Source: Lachnospiraceae bacterium
GTDB taxonomy: Bacteria; Bacillota; Clostridia; Lachnospirales; Lachnospiraceae
DNA length: 36,912 nt
NCBI GenBank assembly: GCA_022790615.1
Contig: JAAVXK010000032.1
Coordinates: forward strand, 1 to 36,912
Direction of reading: 5' to 3'
Positions 16,282-24,307 of the stretch are shown one piece after another. Each line of letters starts with the position of its first letter. Position 1 is the first letter of the stretch. The notes below the pieces were generated by a model. The model did no database searches. It saw nothing but the letters and a program-made list of their open reading frames with translations, and was not told where the DNA came from. A program made the position numbers and the translations under genes.

Positions 16282-18033
16282 ATGAAAGATACTAAGATAA
16301 TGCTTGGCAATGAAGCTATTGCGAGGGGGGCGTACGAGGCCGGCGTCAAAGTGTCGGCTGCTTATCCCGGAACGCCGAGCACGGAAGTTAGTGAAAATAT
16401 TGCAAAATATGACGAAATATATGCGGAGTGGTCGCCTAATGAAAAAGTTGCGATGGAGGTTGCCATAGGCGCGTCGTGTGCCGGAGTGCGCGCGATGGCC
16501 GCAATGAAGCATGTAGGACTTAATGTTGCGGCAGACCCGCTTTATACCTGTTCGTACAGCGGCGTGAACGGAGGGCTTGTCGTAGTGGTTGCGGACGACC
16601 CTGGCATATACAGTTCGCAGAATGAACAGGATACGAGGATGGTTGCAAGGGCCGCGATGGTTCCTGTCATAGAGCCGTCTGACAGCGAGGAAGCAAGGGT
16701 ATTCATGAAGTATGCGTTTGCGTACAGCGAGAAATATGACACGCCTGTAATACTTCGCACAACGACAAGGCTTTCGCATTCACAGGGCGTCGTAACCATG
16801 GAGGACAGAGTATGTCCAGAGGATAAGGCATATGAACATAATTTCCAGAAAAATGTGATGATGCCGGTCAATGCAAAGACAAGGCATAAGTTCGTTGAAA
16901 AGAGACTTCGGCAGATGGCGGAGGACGCCTGCGACATGCCATTAAATACCGTGTCGTACAATGACACTTCGATAGGAGTTATAACGAGCGGAATTCCATA
17001 CCAGTATGTAAAAGAGGCGCTGCCGAATGCCTCGGTATTGAAGCTTGGACTTGTGAATCCGCTGCCGAAAAAGCTCATAGAAGAATTTGCCTCAAAGGTT
17101 CAAACACTCTACATAGTTGAGGAGCTTGAGCCTGTTATGGAGGAGCAGATAAAATCGTGGGGAATAAAAGCTGTCGGAAAAGAGAGATTCACGATACAGG
17201 GCGAGTACAGCGCCAATATGTTAAGGGAGGCTGTGCTTGGAGAGAAGACCGGGCTTTCAGAATCCTTTGACGTGCCTGCACGTCCGCCGATACTTTGCCC
17301 GGGATGCCCGCACAGAAGCGTGTATTCGGTTTTAAAGAAGCTTAAAATTCACGCGGCCGGAGATATCGGATGCTATACGCTCGGCGCGGTCGCGCCGCTT
17401 AACGTGGTTGAGACAAACGTGTGTATGGGCGCCAGCATATCAACCCTCCACGGAATGGAGATGGCGAAGGGGTCCGATTATGTCAGGGACTGGGTTGCCG
17501 CTATAGGCGACTCCACATTCCTTCACACGGGAATTAATTCGCTTATGAACATGGTTTACAACAAGGCTACCGGGACGGTTATTATCCTTGACAACTCAAC
17601 GACGGGAATGACCGGACATCAGGAGCATGCCGCTACCGGAAAAACGCTTAAGGGCGAGACGACATACATGATTAACATATACAATCTCTGCAAATCAATC
17701 GGCGTTGAACATGTATATGAGGTTGACGCTTTTGATATTGACGAGCTCGAAAAGATTATTAAAAGGGAGTGCGCGAGGGAGTCGGTGTCGGTTATTATAG
17801 CAAAATCACCGTGCGCCCTTCTTAAGACATTCGTGCCAAAGGGAAAATGCTTTGCAATACCTGAAAAATGTAAAAAATGCGGCGTGTGCCTTGTGCCCGG
17901 CTGTCCTGCAATTACGAAAAATAACGACGGAACAGTTTCAATTGATGAAACGATGTGTAACGGCTGCGGACTGTGTATGAAACGCTGTAAGTTTGACGCA
18001 ATCGGATTCACACCGCGCAAAACAGACAAGTAA
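16282..18033 (+). CDS. iorA: Indolepyruvate:ferredoxin oxidoreductase, alpha subunit IorA
   Basis: The large subunit of the enzyme that interconverts aryl-pyruvates and aryl-acetyl-CoA with ferredoxin as electron carrier. The 583-residue protein has an N-terminal pyrimidine-type domain (GNEAIARGAYEAGVKVSAAYPGTPSTE) and a TPP-binding domain (CPGCPHRS, GDIGCYTLG, GDSTFLHTG). The C-terminal ferredoxin-like domain has two [4Fe-4S] motifs, CKKCGVCLVPGCP and CNGCGLCMKRC, in the last 60 residues. ATG 16282 follows AAGGAG. iorB starts 40 bases after its stop. Which aryl-pyruvate is preferred, and which direction dominates, cannot be told from sequence. Confidence 0.95.
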   Translation: MKDTKIMLGNEAIARGAYEAGVKVSAAYPGTPSTEVSENIAKYDEIYAEWSPNEKVAMEVAIGASCAGVRAMAAMKHVGLNVAADPLYTCSYSGVNGGLVVVVADDPGIYSSQNEQDTRMVARAAMVPVIEPSDSEEARVFMKYAFAYSEKYDTPVILRTTTRLSHSQGVVTMEDRVCPEDKAYEHNFQKNVMMPVNAKTRHKFVEKRLRQMAEDACDMPLNTVSYNDTSIGVITSGIPYQYVKEALPNASVLKLGLVNPLPKKLIEEFASKVQTLYIVEELEPVMEEQIKSWGIKAVGKERFTIQGEYSANMLREAVLGEKTGLSESFDVPARPPILCPGCPHRSVYSVLKKLKIHAAGDIGCYTLGAVAPLNVVETNVCMGASISTLHGMEMAKGSDYVRDWVAAIGDSTFLHTGINSLMNMVYNKATGTVIILDNSTTGMTGHQEHAATGKTLKGETTYMINIYNLCKSIGVEHVYEVDAFDIDELEKIIKRECARESVSVIIAKSPCALLKTFVPKGKCFAIPEKCKKCGVCLVPGCPAITKNNDGTVSIDETMCNGCGLCMKRCKFDAIGFTPRKTDK

Positions 18034-18073
18034 TACAAATATACTATGAGAAAGGAAAGGTTTGGTGAAAATT

Positions 18074-18643
18074 ATGGAGACAAAAAATATAATGATAGTC
18101 GGAGTCGGAGGACAGGGTACGCTGCTTACAAGCCGTATCCTTGGCTCGATAACAACCAGGGCGGGTTATGACGTAAAACTGTCTGAGGTTCACGGAATGG
18201 CGCAGCGCGGCGGAAGCGTTGTCACATTTGTACGTTACGGCGACAAGGTAAACGAGCCTATAGTCGAGGAGGGACAGGCCGACGTTCTTATCGCGTTTGA
18301 AAAGCTTGAGGCAATGCGATACGCGCATTTTCTAAAGGAAGACGGCGTAATAATTGTAAATGATTATGAGATAGCGCCTATGACGGTGGTCACGGGCAAT
18401 GCCGAATATCCTGAAAATATAATAGAGACTCTGAAACAGAAGCATAAGGTAGTTTCGATAAATGCCATGGAGGAGGCCAAAAAGCTTGGCAATACAAAAT
18501 GCTTTAACGTTATAATTCTCGGAGTTGCCGCCAAGAGCATGGATTTCACAGAGGAGCAGTGGCTTGACGTGATAGCGGATACTGTGCCGCCTAAGACGGT
18601 AGAGCTGAATCAGAAAGCGTTTGCGGTCGGATTCGAGGGCTGA
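18074..18643 (+). CDS. iorB: Indolepyruvate:ferredoxin oxidoreductase, beta subunit IorB
   Basis: The 189-residue gamma-type domain subunit pairs with IorA. It begins with the signature VGVGGQGTLLTSRILG (about 9-24), followed by KLSEVHGMAQRGGSVVTFVRYG. ATG 18074 is chosen as the homology start. A GTG at 18065 in the same frame has AGGAAAGG just upstream and could be used, adding three residues. Like other members, it has no cofactor motif of its own. It is in one operon with iorA. Confidence 0.93.
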   Translation: METKNIMIVGVGGQGTLLTSRILGSITTRAGYDVKLSEVHGMAQRGGSVVTFVRYGDKVNEPIVEEGQADVLIAFEKLEAMRYAHFLKEDGVIIVNDYEIAPMTVVTGNAEYPENIIETLKQKHKVVSINAMEEAKKLGNTKCFNVIILGVAAKSMDFTEEQWLDVIADTVPPKTVELNQKAFAVGFEG

Positions 18644-18692
18644 GTGATACAAGAACCTAAAATCTTAACATAAAAGAGAACAGCGGCAGACG

Positions 18693-18723
18693 GTTTGGAT
18701 AACAGCAGATTGTTTGAATAACA
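18693..18723 (+). repeat. Imperfect direct repeat in the iorB/acyl-CoA synthetase gap
   Basis: GTTTGGATAACA (18693-18704) and GTTTGAATAACA (18712-18723) differ at one base and are 19 bases apart. They lie in the 134-base gap before the synthetase gene. It may be a regulator site or chance; no promoter is convincing here, so the synthetase is probably read from the ior promoter at least in part. Confidence 0.35.
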
Positions 18724-18777
18724 ATGGTAAACGATTATTGAATGGAAAGAAACATATAAAAAGAAAGGTCAGAGATA

Positions 18778-20412
18778 ATGCCTATTACAGATTTTTTAGT
18801 AAAGAATGCAAAACAGTACGGAAACGATGTATGCCTTGTTGAGGTCAATCCCGATATACAGGAGAAAAGAAGGGTTACGTGGCGTGATTATGAGCTTATT
18901 GAACCGGCGGCTACATGTCATTACAGAAGGGAGATAACATGGGGCGTTTTTGATGAGAAAGCGAACCGGTTTGCTAACCTTCTGATGTCGAGAGGCATAA
19001 GGAAAGGGGATAAGGTTGCCATTTTATTAATGAACTGTCTTGAATGGCTGCCGATATATTTCGGAATCCTAAAGACGGGGGCTCTTGCAGTTCCTCTTAA
19101 CTTTAGATACGATTCGGAGGAGATTCAGTATTGTCTTGACCTTGCGGAGGCCGACGTTCTCGTATTCGGACCGGAGTTTATCGGACGTATTGAAGGCATA
19201 GCGGACGATATTATTACTAACAGGCTTTTGTTCTATGTGGGAGGAAACTGCCCGTCGTTTGCTGAAGACTATGACAAGCTTGCGGCAAACTTCTCAAGCG
19301 TCGCGCCTGCCGTTACGGTTACTGACGATGACGACGCTGCTATATACTTCTCGTCAGGTACAACGGGATTTCCAAAGGCGATTTTGCATAAACATACGAG
19401 TCTTATGCATTCCGCCATTTGCGAGCAGAAGCACCACGGACAGACAAGGGACGACATATTTCTTTGTATTCCGCCGCTTTACCATACGGGCGCGAAGATG
19501 CACTGGTTCGGAAGTCTTGTATCCGGCAGCAGGGCAATACTTTTAAAAGGAGTCAATCCAAAAACAATACTGGAGACGGTTTCATCTGAAAAATGTACTA
19601 TTGTATGGCTCCTCGTGCCTTGGGCGCAGGACATACTGGAAGCGCTTGACATCGGCGAGCTGAATAAGGAGGATTACACGCTCGGACAGTGGAGACTTAT
19701 GCATATTGGGGCGCAGCCGGTTCCGCAGAGTCTGATAAAGAGGTGGAAAGAATATTTTCCGGGACACGATTATGACACCAATTACGGACTTTCCGAATCC
19801 ATAGGGCCGGGCTGCGTACACCTTGGCGTTGAAAATATACATAAAGTCGGAGCAATCGGCAAAGCCGGATACGGCTGGGAAGTTAAGATTGTTGACGAGG
19901 ACGGAAACGAGGTTGCACAGGGCAGCGTCGGTGAGCTCGTAATTAAAGGTCCGGGAGTAATGACGTGTTACTACAATAATGAGGAGGCAACCGCCGAGGT
20001 GTTAAAAGACGGATGGCTCTACAGCGGCGATATGGCCCAGATGGACGAGGACGGATTTATATATCTTGTCGACCGTAAGAAGGATGTTATTATAAGCGGC
20101 GGCGAGAACCTGTATCCGGTACAGATTGAAGATTTTATAAGAAAATATACGAAGGTAAAGGACGTTGCGGTTATCGGCCTTCCCGACAAGCGTCTCGGCG
20201 AGATTGCAACGGCTATTATAGAGACGGTCAAAGGAGTTTCCTGCACAGAGGAGGAGATTAACGAGTTCTGTAAGGAAATGCCGCGCTATAAGAGGCCGAG
20301 GAAGATTATTTTTGCAGATATACCGCGCAATCCTACAGGTAAAATTGAGAAGCCTAAGCTTCGCGAGATATATCACAGCAGTAACCTGATATATGACCAG
20401 AATAAGGGATGA
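18778..20412 (+). CDS. AMP-forming acyl-CoA synthetase, possibly aryl-acetate specific
   Basis: The 544-residue protein of the adenylate-forming superfamily activates a carboxylic acid through an acyl-AMP to its CoA thioester. Core motifs in order are FSSGTTGFPK (191-200), YGLSESIGPG, and YSGDMAQMDEDGFIYLVDRKKD. The hinge region VIISGGENLYPVQIED and the C-terminal catalytic lysine motif PTGKIEKPKL follow. Near residues 33-58 the entry strand appears twice (VTWRDYE, then ITWGVFDE), an insertion before the usual N-terminal motif. Its position behind iorAB suggests the substrate is an aryl or branched-chain acid linked to the IorAB reaction. Family is certain, substrate inferred. Confidence 0.88.
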   Translation: MPITDFLVKNAKQYGNDVCLVEVNPDIQEKRRVTWRDYELIEPAATCHYRREITWGVFDEKANRFANLLMSRGIRKGDKVAILLMNCLEWLPIYFGILKTGALAVPLNFRYDSEEIQYCLDLAEADVLVFGPEFIGRIEGIADDIITNRLLFYVGGNCPSFAEDYDKLAANFSSVAPAVTVTDDDDAAIYFSSGTTGFPKAILHKHTSLMHSAICEQKHHGQTRDDIFLCIPPLYHTGAKMHWFGSLVSGSRAILLKGVNPKTILETVSSEKCTIVWLLVPWAQDILEALDIGELNKEDYTLGQWRLMHIGAQPVPQSLIKRWKEYFPGHDYDTNYGLSESIGPGCVHLGVENIHKVGAIGKAGYGWEVKIVDEDGNEVAQGSVGELVIKGPGVMTCYYNNEEATAEVLKDGWLYSGDMAQMDEDGFIYLVDRKKDVIISGGENLYPVQIEDFIRKYTKVKDVAVIGLPDKRLGEIATAIIETVKGVSCTEEEINEFCKEMPRYKRPRKIIFADIPRNPTGKIEKPKLREIYHSSNLIYDQNKG

Positions 20413-20473
20413 TATAGAATTGCATTATCCGGCTGCTTTATTGTAAGAAAAATGAAAATTGTTTGACGCAAGT

Positions 20474-20502
20474 TTGCAATAAAGTAAGGAAATAATTATA
20501 AT
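20474..20502 (+). promoter_or_regulatory. Promoter of the polysaccharide deacetylase gene
   Basis: TTGCAA (20474-20479), 17 bases, then a consensus TATAAT (20497-20502), 26 bases ahead of the start codon. Confidence 0.65.
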
Positions 20503-20528
20503 AGGGAAGATTAATTGGGAGTGATAAA

Positions 20529-21797
20529 ATGAAACAGAATATAGAAAAGATATGTAGGCTGCTTGTCTTCACGGCGGCATGCTTTTTGTTGAAATCATCC
20601 GCCGTGCAGGCGTCAGAGATGCCGCCTGCGACGCCTGTTGCGGCAGACGCGGGAGTTGTTCAGGCTTTGGAAGCGTCTGGCCCGGCGTTAGTGACGGATT
20701 ACGATGACGTGAGTATTAATTGTTCCTCAAAGACTATAGGAACAGGTGAAACATTCCGACTCAGGCTTGACAACGCGGGCGACGGTGCAGTTATAAAATG
20801 GACGAGCAGTAACGAGGATGTGGTAATTGTCGGCAGAGACGGGAAGATTCATGGAATCAGCGGGGGAAAGTCCATTGTCCGCGCCGTCTATGAAGGCAGG
20901 AAATATACCTGCAAAGTGAAAGTTACTGACGAAGGGCTTGCATATGCGCAGTATGAGCTGCAAAAAGGCGAGACTTTGAGGCTCCATGTAAGAGGGATTG
21001 CAGGCAAAGTTAAATGGTCGTCCGGCAACAGGAATGTTGCAAAGATTGTTAAGAAGATGGACGGCCACGTATGTATAAAAGGCATAAAAAACGGTACTTC
21101 CACTATTTTAGCAAAGAAGGGGAAGAAAACATTTGCATGTAAAATCAGGGTTGTAAAGAAGGACAAAAGCGTCATTTACCTGACGTTCGACGACGGTCCA
21201 TCCCTTACGTCTACACCAAAAATTCTCGATATATTGAAAAAAAATAAGGTCAATGCCACTTTCTTCGTAATTAATTATGATAAAAAAGGTGAAAAGCTAA
21301 TTAAGAGGGCGGCTTCTGAGGGCAATGCGATAGCTATACACGGATATTCACATGATTACGCCGCAATATACCGTTCTAAGGAAACTTATATTTCGAATGT
21401 GACAAAACTGCAGGATAAGCTTGAGAAGACGCTTGGCTGCAGGGTATGGACAACAAGATTCCCGGGCGGCAGCTCTAATCTTGTGAGCAGACGCTATAAC
21501 AGGGGAATTATGAGCCGTCTTGTAAAAGAGGTTGACAAGCTTGGATACTCTTATTTTGACTGGAATGTAAGTTCGGGCGACGCTGGTGGAAGTACAAACA
21601 GCGCCCAGGTATACAAAAGTGTGACGAGAGGGCTTAGGAAGAACAGGGATAATGTAGTTCTCATGCATGATTTCTCAAATAATGATAAAACCGTTAATGC
21701 GCTCGATTCTATTATAAAATATGGAAAATCGCACGGATACGAATTTAAAGTTATTTCAGACAGTACGACGGCCGTACATCACGGCGTACAGAATTAA
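20529..21797 (+). CDS. Secreted polysaccharide deacetylase with Big2-type Ig-like domains
   Basis: The 422-residue exported protein has a signal peptide (about 1-29, ending AVQASE). Two Ig-like Big2 repeats follow, at about 60-135 (IKWTSSNEDVVIV) and 137-208 (VKWSSGNRNVAKI). The NodB-type CE4 deacetylase domain (about 214-415) has the TFDDGPS metal/base motif with Asp221 and Asp222, the zinc ligands His271 and His275 in HGYSH, RFPGG at 310-314, and a late catalytic-site strand DNVVLMHD. It probably removes N-acetyl groups from peptidoglycan or another surface GlcNAc polymer. Big2 domains often bind cell-surface polymers. It is transcribed alone from its own promoter. Confidence 0.92.
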   Translation: MKQNIEKICRLLVFTAACFLLKSSAVQASEMPPATPVAADAGVVQALEASGPALVTDYDDVSINCSSKTIGTGETFRLRLDNAGDGAVIKWTSSNEDVVIVGRDGKIHGISGGKSIVRAVYEGRKYTCKVKVTDEGLAYAQYELQKGETLRLHVRGIAGKVKWSSGNRNVAKIVKKMDGHVCIKGIKNGTSTILAKKGKKTFACKIRVVKKDKSVIYLTFDDGPSLTSTPKILDILKKNKVNATFFVINYDKKGEKLIKRAASEGNAIAIHGYSHDYAAIYRSKETYISNVTKLQDKLEKTLGCRVWTTRFPGGSSNLVSRRYNRGIMSRLVKEVDKLGYSYFDWNVSSGDAGGSTNSAQVYKSVTRGLRKNRDNVVLMHDFSNNDKTVNALDSIIKYGKSHGYEFKVISDSTTAVHHGVQN

Positions 21798-21804
21798 TCA
21801 GGGC

Positions 21805-21890
21805 ATTCGCATAAAAACTATTGTAAGACCAATTACGGTTTTAAGCGATTGCCATGCGAATTAATGACTGGGTCTTGAAATTTTTATTTA
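21805..21890 (+). other. Overlapping complementary segments after the deacetylase gene (terminator or switch-like RNA)
   Basis: ATTCGCAT (21805-21812) pairs with ATGCGAAT (21854-21861). Inside that loop AAGACC (21825-21830) can pair with GGTTTT nearby, or with GGTCTT (21871-21876) beyond the outer stem, which then makes a pseudoknot-like arrangement. A T-rich run (GAAATTTTTATTT) follows. The simplest role is termination of the deacetylase transcript. Confidence 0.4.
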
Positions 21891-21966
21891 AAACAGATAT
21901 ACTAGGCCTATACTGTGTGGGAGGTTCGTCCTACGCGGGAATAATGTAGGGAGAGGTTAGTATTTT

Positions 21967-22533
21967 ATGCGTGTAATAGCCGGAAAAGCAAGAAGAATGA
22001 CGCTGGTTACACCTTCTGGCAGGGATGTAAGGCCTACTACAGACAGAATAAAAGAGACGTTATTTAATATTCTGCAGAATGATTTGGCAGATTGCGCGTT
22101 TCTTGATTTGTTCAGCGGGAGCGGCGGCATTGGAATTGAGGCTCTTAGCAGGGGAGCGAAAAAGGCTGTATTTGTCGATAAGAACAAGGAGTCCGTAAGA
22201 TGTATAGAGCAGAATCTGTCACATACGCGTCTTAGGGATGATGCCGAGGTTCTTCCGATGGATGTGCTGCAGGCAATCCGTAATCTTTCCAGAAGAAATA
22301 AGCTTTTTGATATTGTATTTATGGACCCTCCGTACGAATGCGGCATGGAGAAGGACGTTTTGGACGCGCTTGCGTCAGCGGAAATTATAGATGGCAATAC
22401 GATTATAGTTGTAGAGACGTCGCTTAGGACAGACGTGGACAATTGGAACGACGGCAGGTATGAAGTTATAAGAATCAAAAGGTATAAGACAAACTGCCAT
22501 GCGTTTTTGAGATATATCTGTCAAGATGCGTAA
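21967..22533 (+). CDS. rsmD: 16S rRNA (guanine-966 N2)-methyltransferase, RsmD
   Basis: Methylates G966 of 16S rRNA during ribosome assembly. The 188-residue protein starts MRVIAGKARRMTLVTPSGRDVRPTTDR-type, the classical RsmD N-terminus. It has the SAM motif FLDLFSGSGGIGIEALSRGA (about 45-64) and the catalytic DPPY motif near residue 120. ATG 21967 follows GGGAGAGG at about 9 bases. Upstream (21920-21955) a small hairpin TCCTAC/GTAGGGA surrounds GCGGGAATAAT. In related Firmicutes coaD usually follows rsmD, but here there is none. Confidence 0.95.
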   Translation: MRVIAGKARRMTLVTPSGRDVRPTTDRIKETLFNILQNDLADCAFLDLFSGSGGIGIEALSRGAKKAVFVDKNKESVRCIEQNLSHTRLRDDAEVLPMDVLQAIRNLSRRNKLFDIVFMDPPYECGMEKDVLDALASAEIIDGNTIIVVETSLRTDVDNWNDGRYEVIRIKRYKTNCHAFLRYICQDA

Positions 22534-22624
22534 CTATGGGATAATCCATTGTTATCAGTCAGGGTCAGGTTAAGTTTTGTATTAAAACATTTTATATAAG
22601 CATATAAAAGAGAGGAGTAAAAGA

Positions 22625-23254
22625 ATGGGTGCGAATAATATAGAAAAGATGATTGAGGACATATTCGAGTTTGTCGATAACGCCAGGTCACCGATGGGCA
22701 ATCCCAATAAAGTAATATTGCACAGGGGCGAACTTTATGATATGCTCGATGCACTCAGATTGAGAACTCCCGAGGAAATTAAGAGATACCAGAAAGTTAT
22801 CGCGAACCGCGACAGGATAATTGAAGACGCCAACAAGAGCGCGGCGCTTGTAGTGGAACAGGCTAATTCAAGAGCCGCAGCCCTTATAGACGAGAGCGAG
22901 ATGGTAAGACAGGCAAACCAGCGCGCGCAGGAGATAATAACGGCGGCAACCCAGGAAGCTAACAGAATTATAACCAATGCTAACGAAGAGGCCGCGCAGT
23001 ACAGGATTAATGCCATTACATATACGAATAGTCTACTTACGAATGCGGAAAGCGCTATACAGGCCGCTTATAAAGAGTCTGCCGGAAGATATGACGAACT
23101 GGTTAATACATTTAAGATGAATTTGGAAACAATACGTGAGAATAAAAGGGAGCTTGAGATGTCGCTTCCGTATGAGGTGCACAAAGAACAACAGCTGGCG
23201 GATGATTCGGCCGAGGAGGAGATCGCCTCGCTGGTTGAAGATGTGGACGAGTAG
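22625..23254 (+). CDS. Coiled-coil protein, DivIVA/ATP-synthase-B-like, function unknown
   Basis: The 209-residue soluble protein has no signal peptide or membrane segment. Residues about 60-170 are a long Ala/Glu/Asn/Arg-rich helix with heptad spacing (ANKSAALVVEQANSRAAALIDE, then AQEIITAATQEANRIITNA), which explains why such proteins are often named after ATP synthase subunit B or H. The N-terminal segment (about 1-55: MIEDIFEFVDNAR, HRGELYDMLDALR) is better conserved in type and could be an interaction domain. The C-terminus is acidic. ATG 22625 follows GAGAGGAG. It lies between rsmD and the convergent ylbJ. A cell-division or scaffold role is possible but not shown. Confidence 0.8.
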   Translation: MGANNIEKMIEDIFEFVDNARSPMGNPNKVILHRGELYDMLDALRLRTPEEIKRYQKVIANRDRIIEDANKSAALVVEQANSRAAALIDESEMVRQANQRAQEIITAATQEANRIITNANEEAAQYRINAITYTNSLLTNAESAIQAAYKESAGRYDELVNTFKMNLETIRENKRELEMSLPYEVHKEQQLADDSAEEEIASLVEDVDE

Positions 23255-23287
23255 TTTGTTTGTAAAGATAACATACGTTTTTATCTG

Positions 23288-24283
23288 TCAGCGGAAACTG
23301 TATATAAAATAAAATATGGCTCCGCCGGCAGCCGCGCACAATACTTTGTGAAATGTGTATTTTGACAAGGACAGACCGGAATCCCTTATGACGCCCGAAG
23401 TCTGCAAAAGTGCGGATATTCCGCCGAAACCGCAGAGCGCTGCGGCCGCCGTACCTTTTATTATAACAGGCAGTTTTCCGGCATCAGACATAATGAGCGT
23501 AATTCCGGTTGTTATTTCAAACGTCCCCGCAATTATGCTGTGAGGGAGAAAACCGCTCACAATAAGACTTGAAAAATCAGCAAGAACAGAAAATATGATT
23601 ATATAACCGCCTATCAGTACAAGAAGTCTGAAACACTCGAACATAGTGTCTTCAAGCGTGCCGAGAAAGGCGGTATTATTTTTCTTTGGCTTTCCGGTTA
23701 AGCCGGCCGCCGGATCCTGTTTCGCAGTATTACCGTGCATACGGGATTCTTCTGTTATTATATTTGGCGAATCGGGATTGGCTGAAAGTTTTTTTAGGTA
23801 TTTTGTGCTGTATAGTAAAGTTATGACGGCAGAAGACAGTATTGTGCTGAACCATATATAGTACTGTCCGCCGGGAACGTCGCCGCATATGCAGCCTGCA
23901 ATGCCAATTAGGAATCCCGGGCTTGCGTTGTTGCTTATTATCATAAGGAGCTGTCCCTGCCTTACATTTATCTGTCCGGATTTTATCAATTCCGAAATAG
24001 TTGCGGCGCCGGTAGGATATCCGGCTATAAGCCCGGTCATTACAGGGTAAAATGCGGATAGGCTTCGTGGAATCAGGTTCAGTGAAAGTATAAGCCTTGT
24101 AACGAGAAAGAAGGGAAACAACGTGGGCAGCACGGTATTGAACCACAATAATAAACCCCTGGCAGCACCGTCTATGCATATCTTAGGAAAGATGACCAGA
24201 AGTATTAGAATGAGAAATAAAAATGTATATTTGATGGAGGTATGGCGGAACAATACTGGCTGCCTCACAATTGTCGTTACCAC
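23288..24283 (-). CDS. ylbJ: Sporulation integral membrane protein YlbJ
   Basis: The 331-residue protein has about eight membrane segments and Gate (nucleoside-recognition-like) domains. It shows GAARGLLLWFNTVLPTLFPF, YPVMTGLIAGYPTGAATISEL, SNNASPGFLIG and a second Gate-like segment near 220-240. YlbJ is conserved in spore-formers and needed for cortex formation; its transport substrate is not known. The start given is GTG 24283; it has no strong ribosome-binding site, and a second GTG five codons in is an alternative. The gene sits 24 bases after tmcAL. Its 3' end faces the coiled-coil gene, with a weak hairpin AGATAA/TTATCT in the 33-base gap. Confidence 0.88.
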   Translation of the reverse strand: MVTTIVRQPVLFRHTSIKYTFLFLILILLVIFPKICIDGAARGLLLWFNTVLPTLFPFFLVTRLILSLNLIPRSLSAFYPVMTGLIAGYPTGAATISELIKSGQINVRQGQLLMIISNNASPGFLIGIAGCICGDVPGGQYYIWFSTILSSAVITLLYSTKYLKKLSANPDSPNIITEESRMHGNTAKQDPAAGLTGKPKKNNTAFLGTLEDTMFECFRLLVLIGGYIIIFSVLADFSSLIVSGFLPHSIIAGTFEITTGITLIMSDAGKLPVIIKGTAAAALCGFGGISALLQTSGVIRDSGLSLSKYTFHKVLCAAAGGAIFYFIYSFR

Positions 24284-24307
24284 ATATATATGAATTGGTT
24301 CGGTGAA

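Noticed and set aside
16237-16779. A 180-residue antisense frame opposite iorA
   Set aside because: It is very rich in Arg, Cys and His with no motif, as expected of a shadow of the strongly supported sense gene.
21920-21955. A third copy of the leader element before rsmD
   Set aside because: It shares only the 10-base string GTCCTACGCG with copy B and lacks the hairpin and the G-rich end; probably chance or a remnant.
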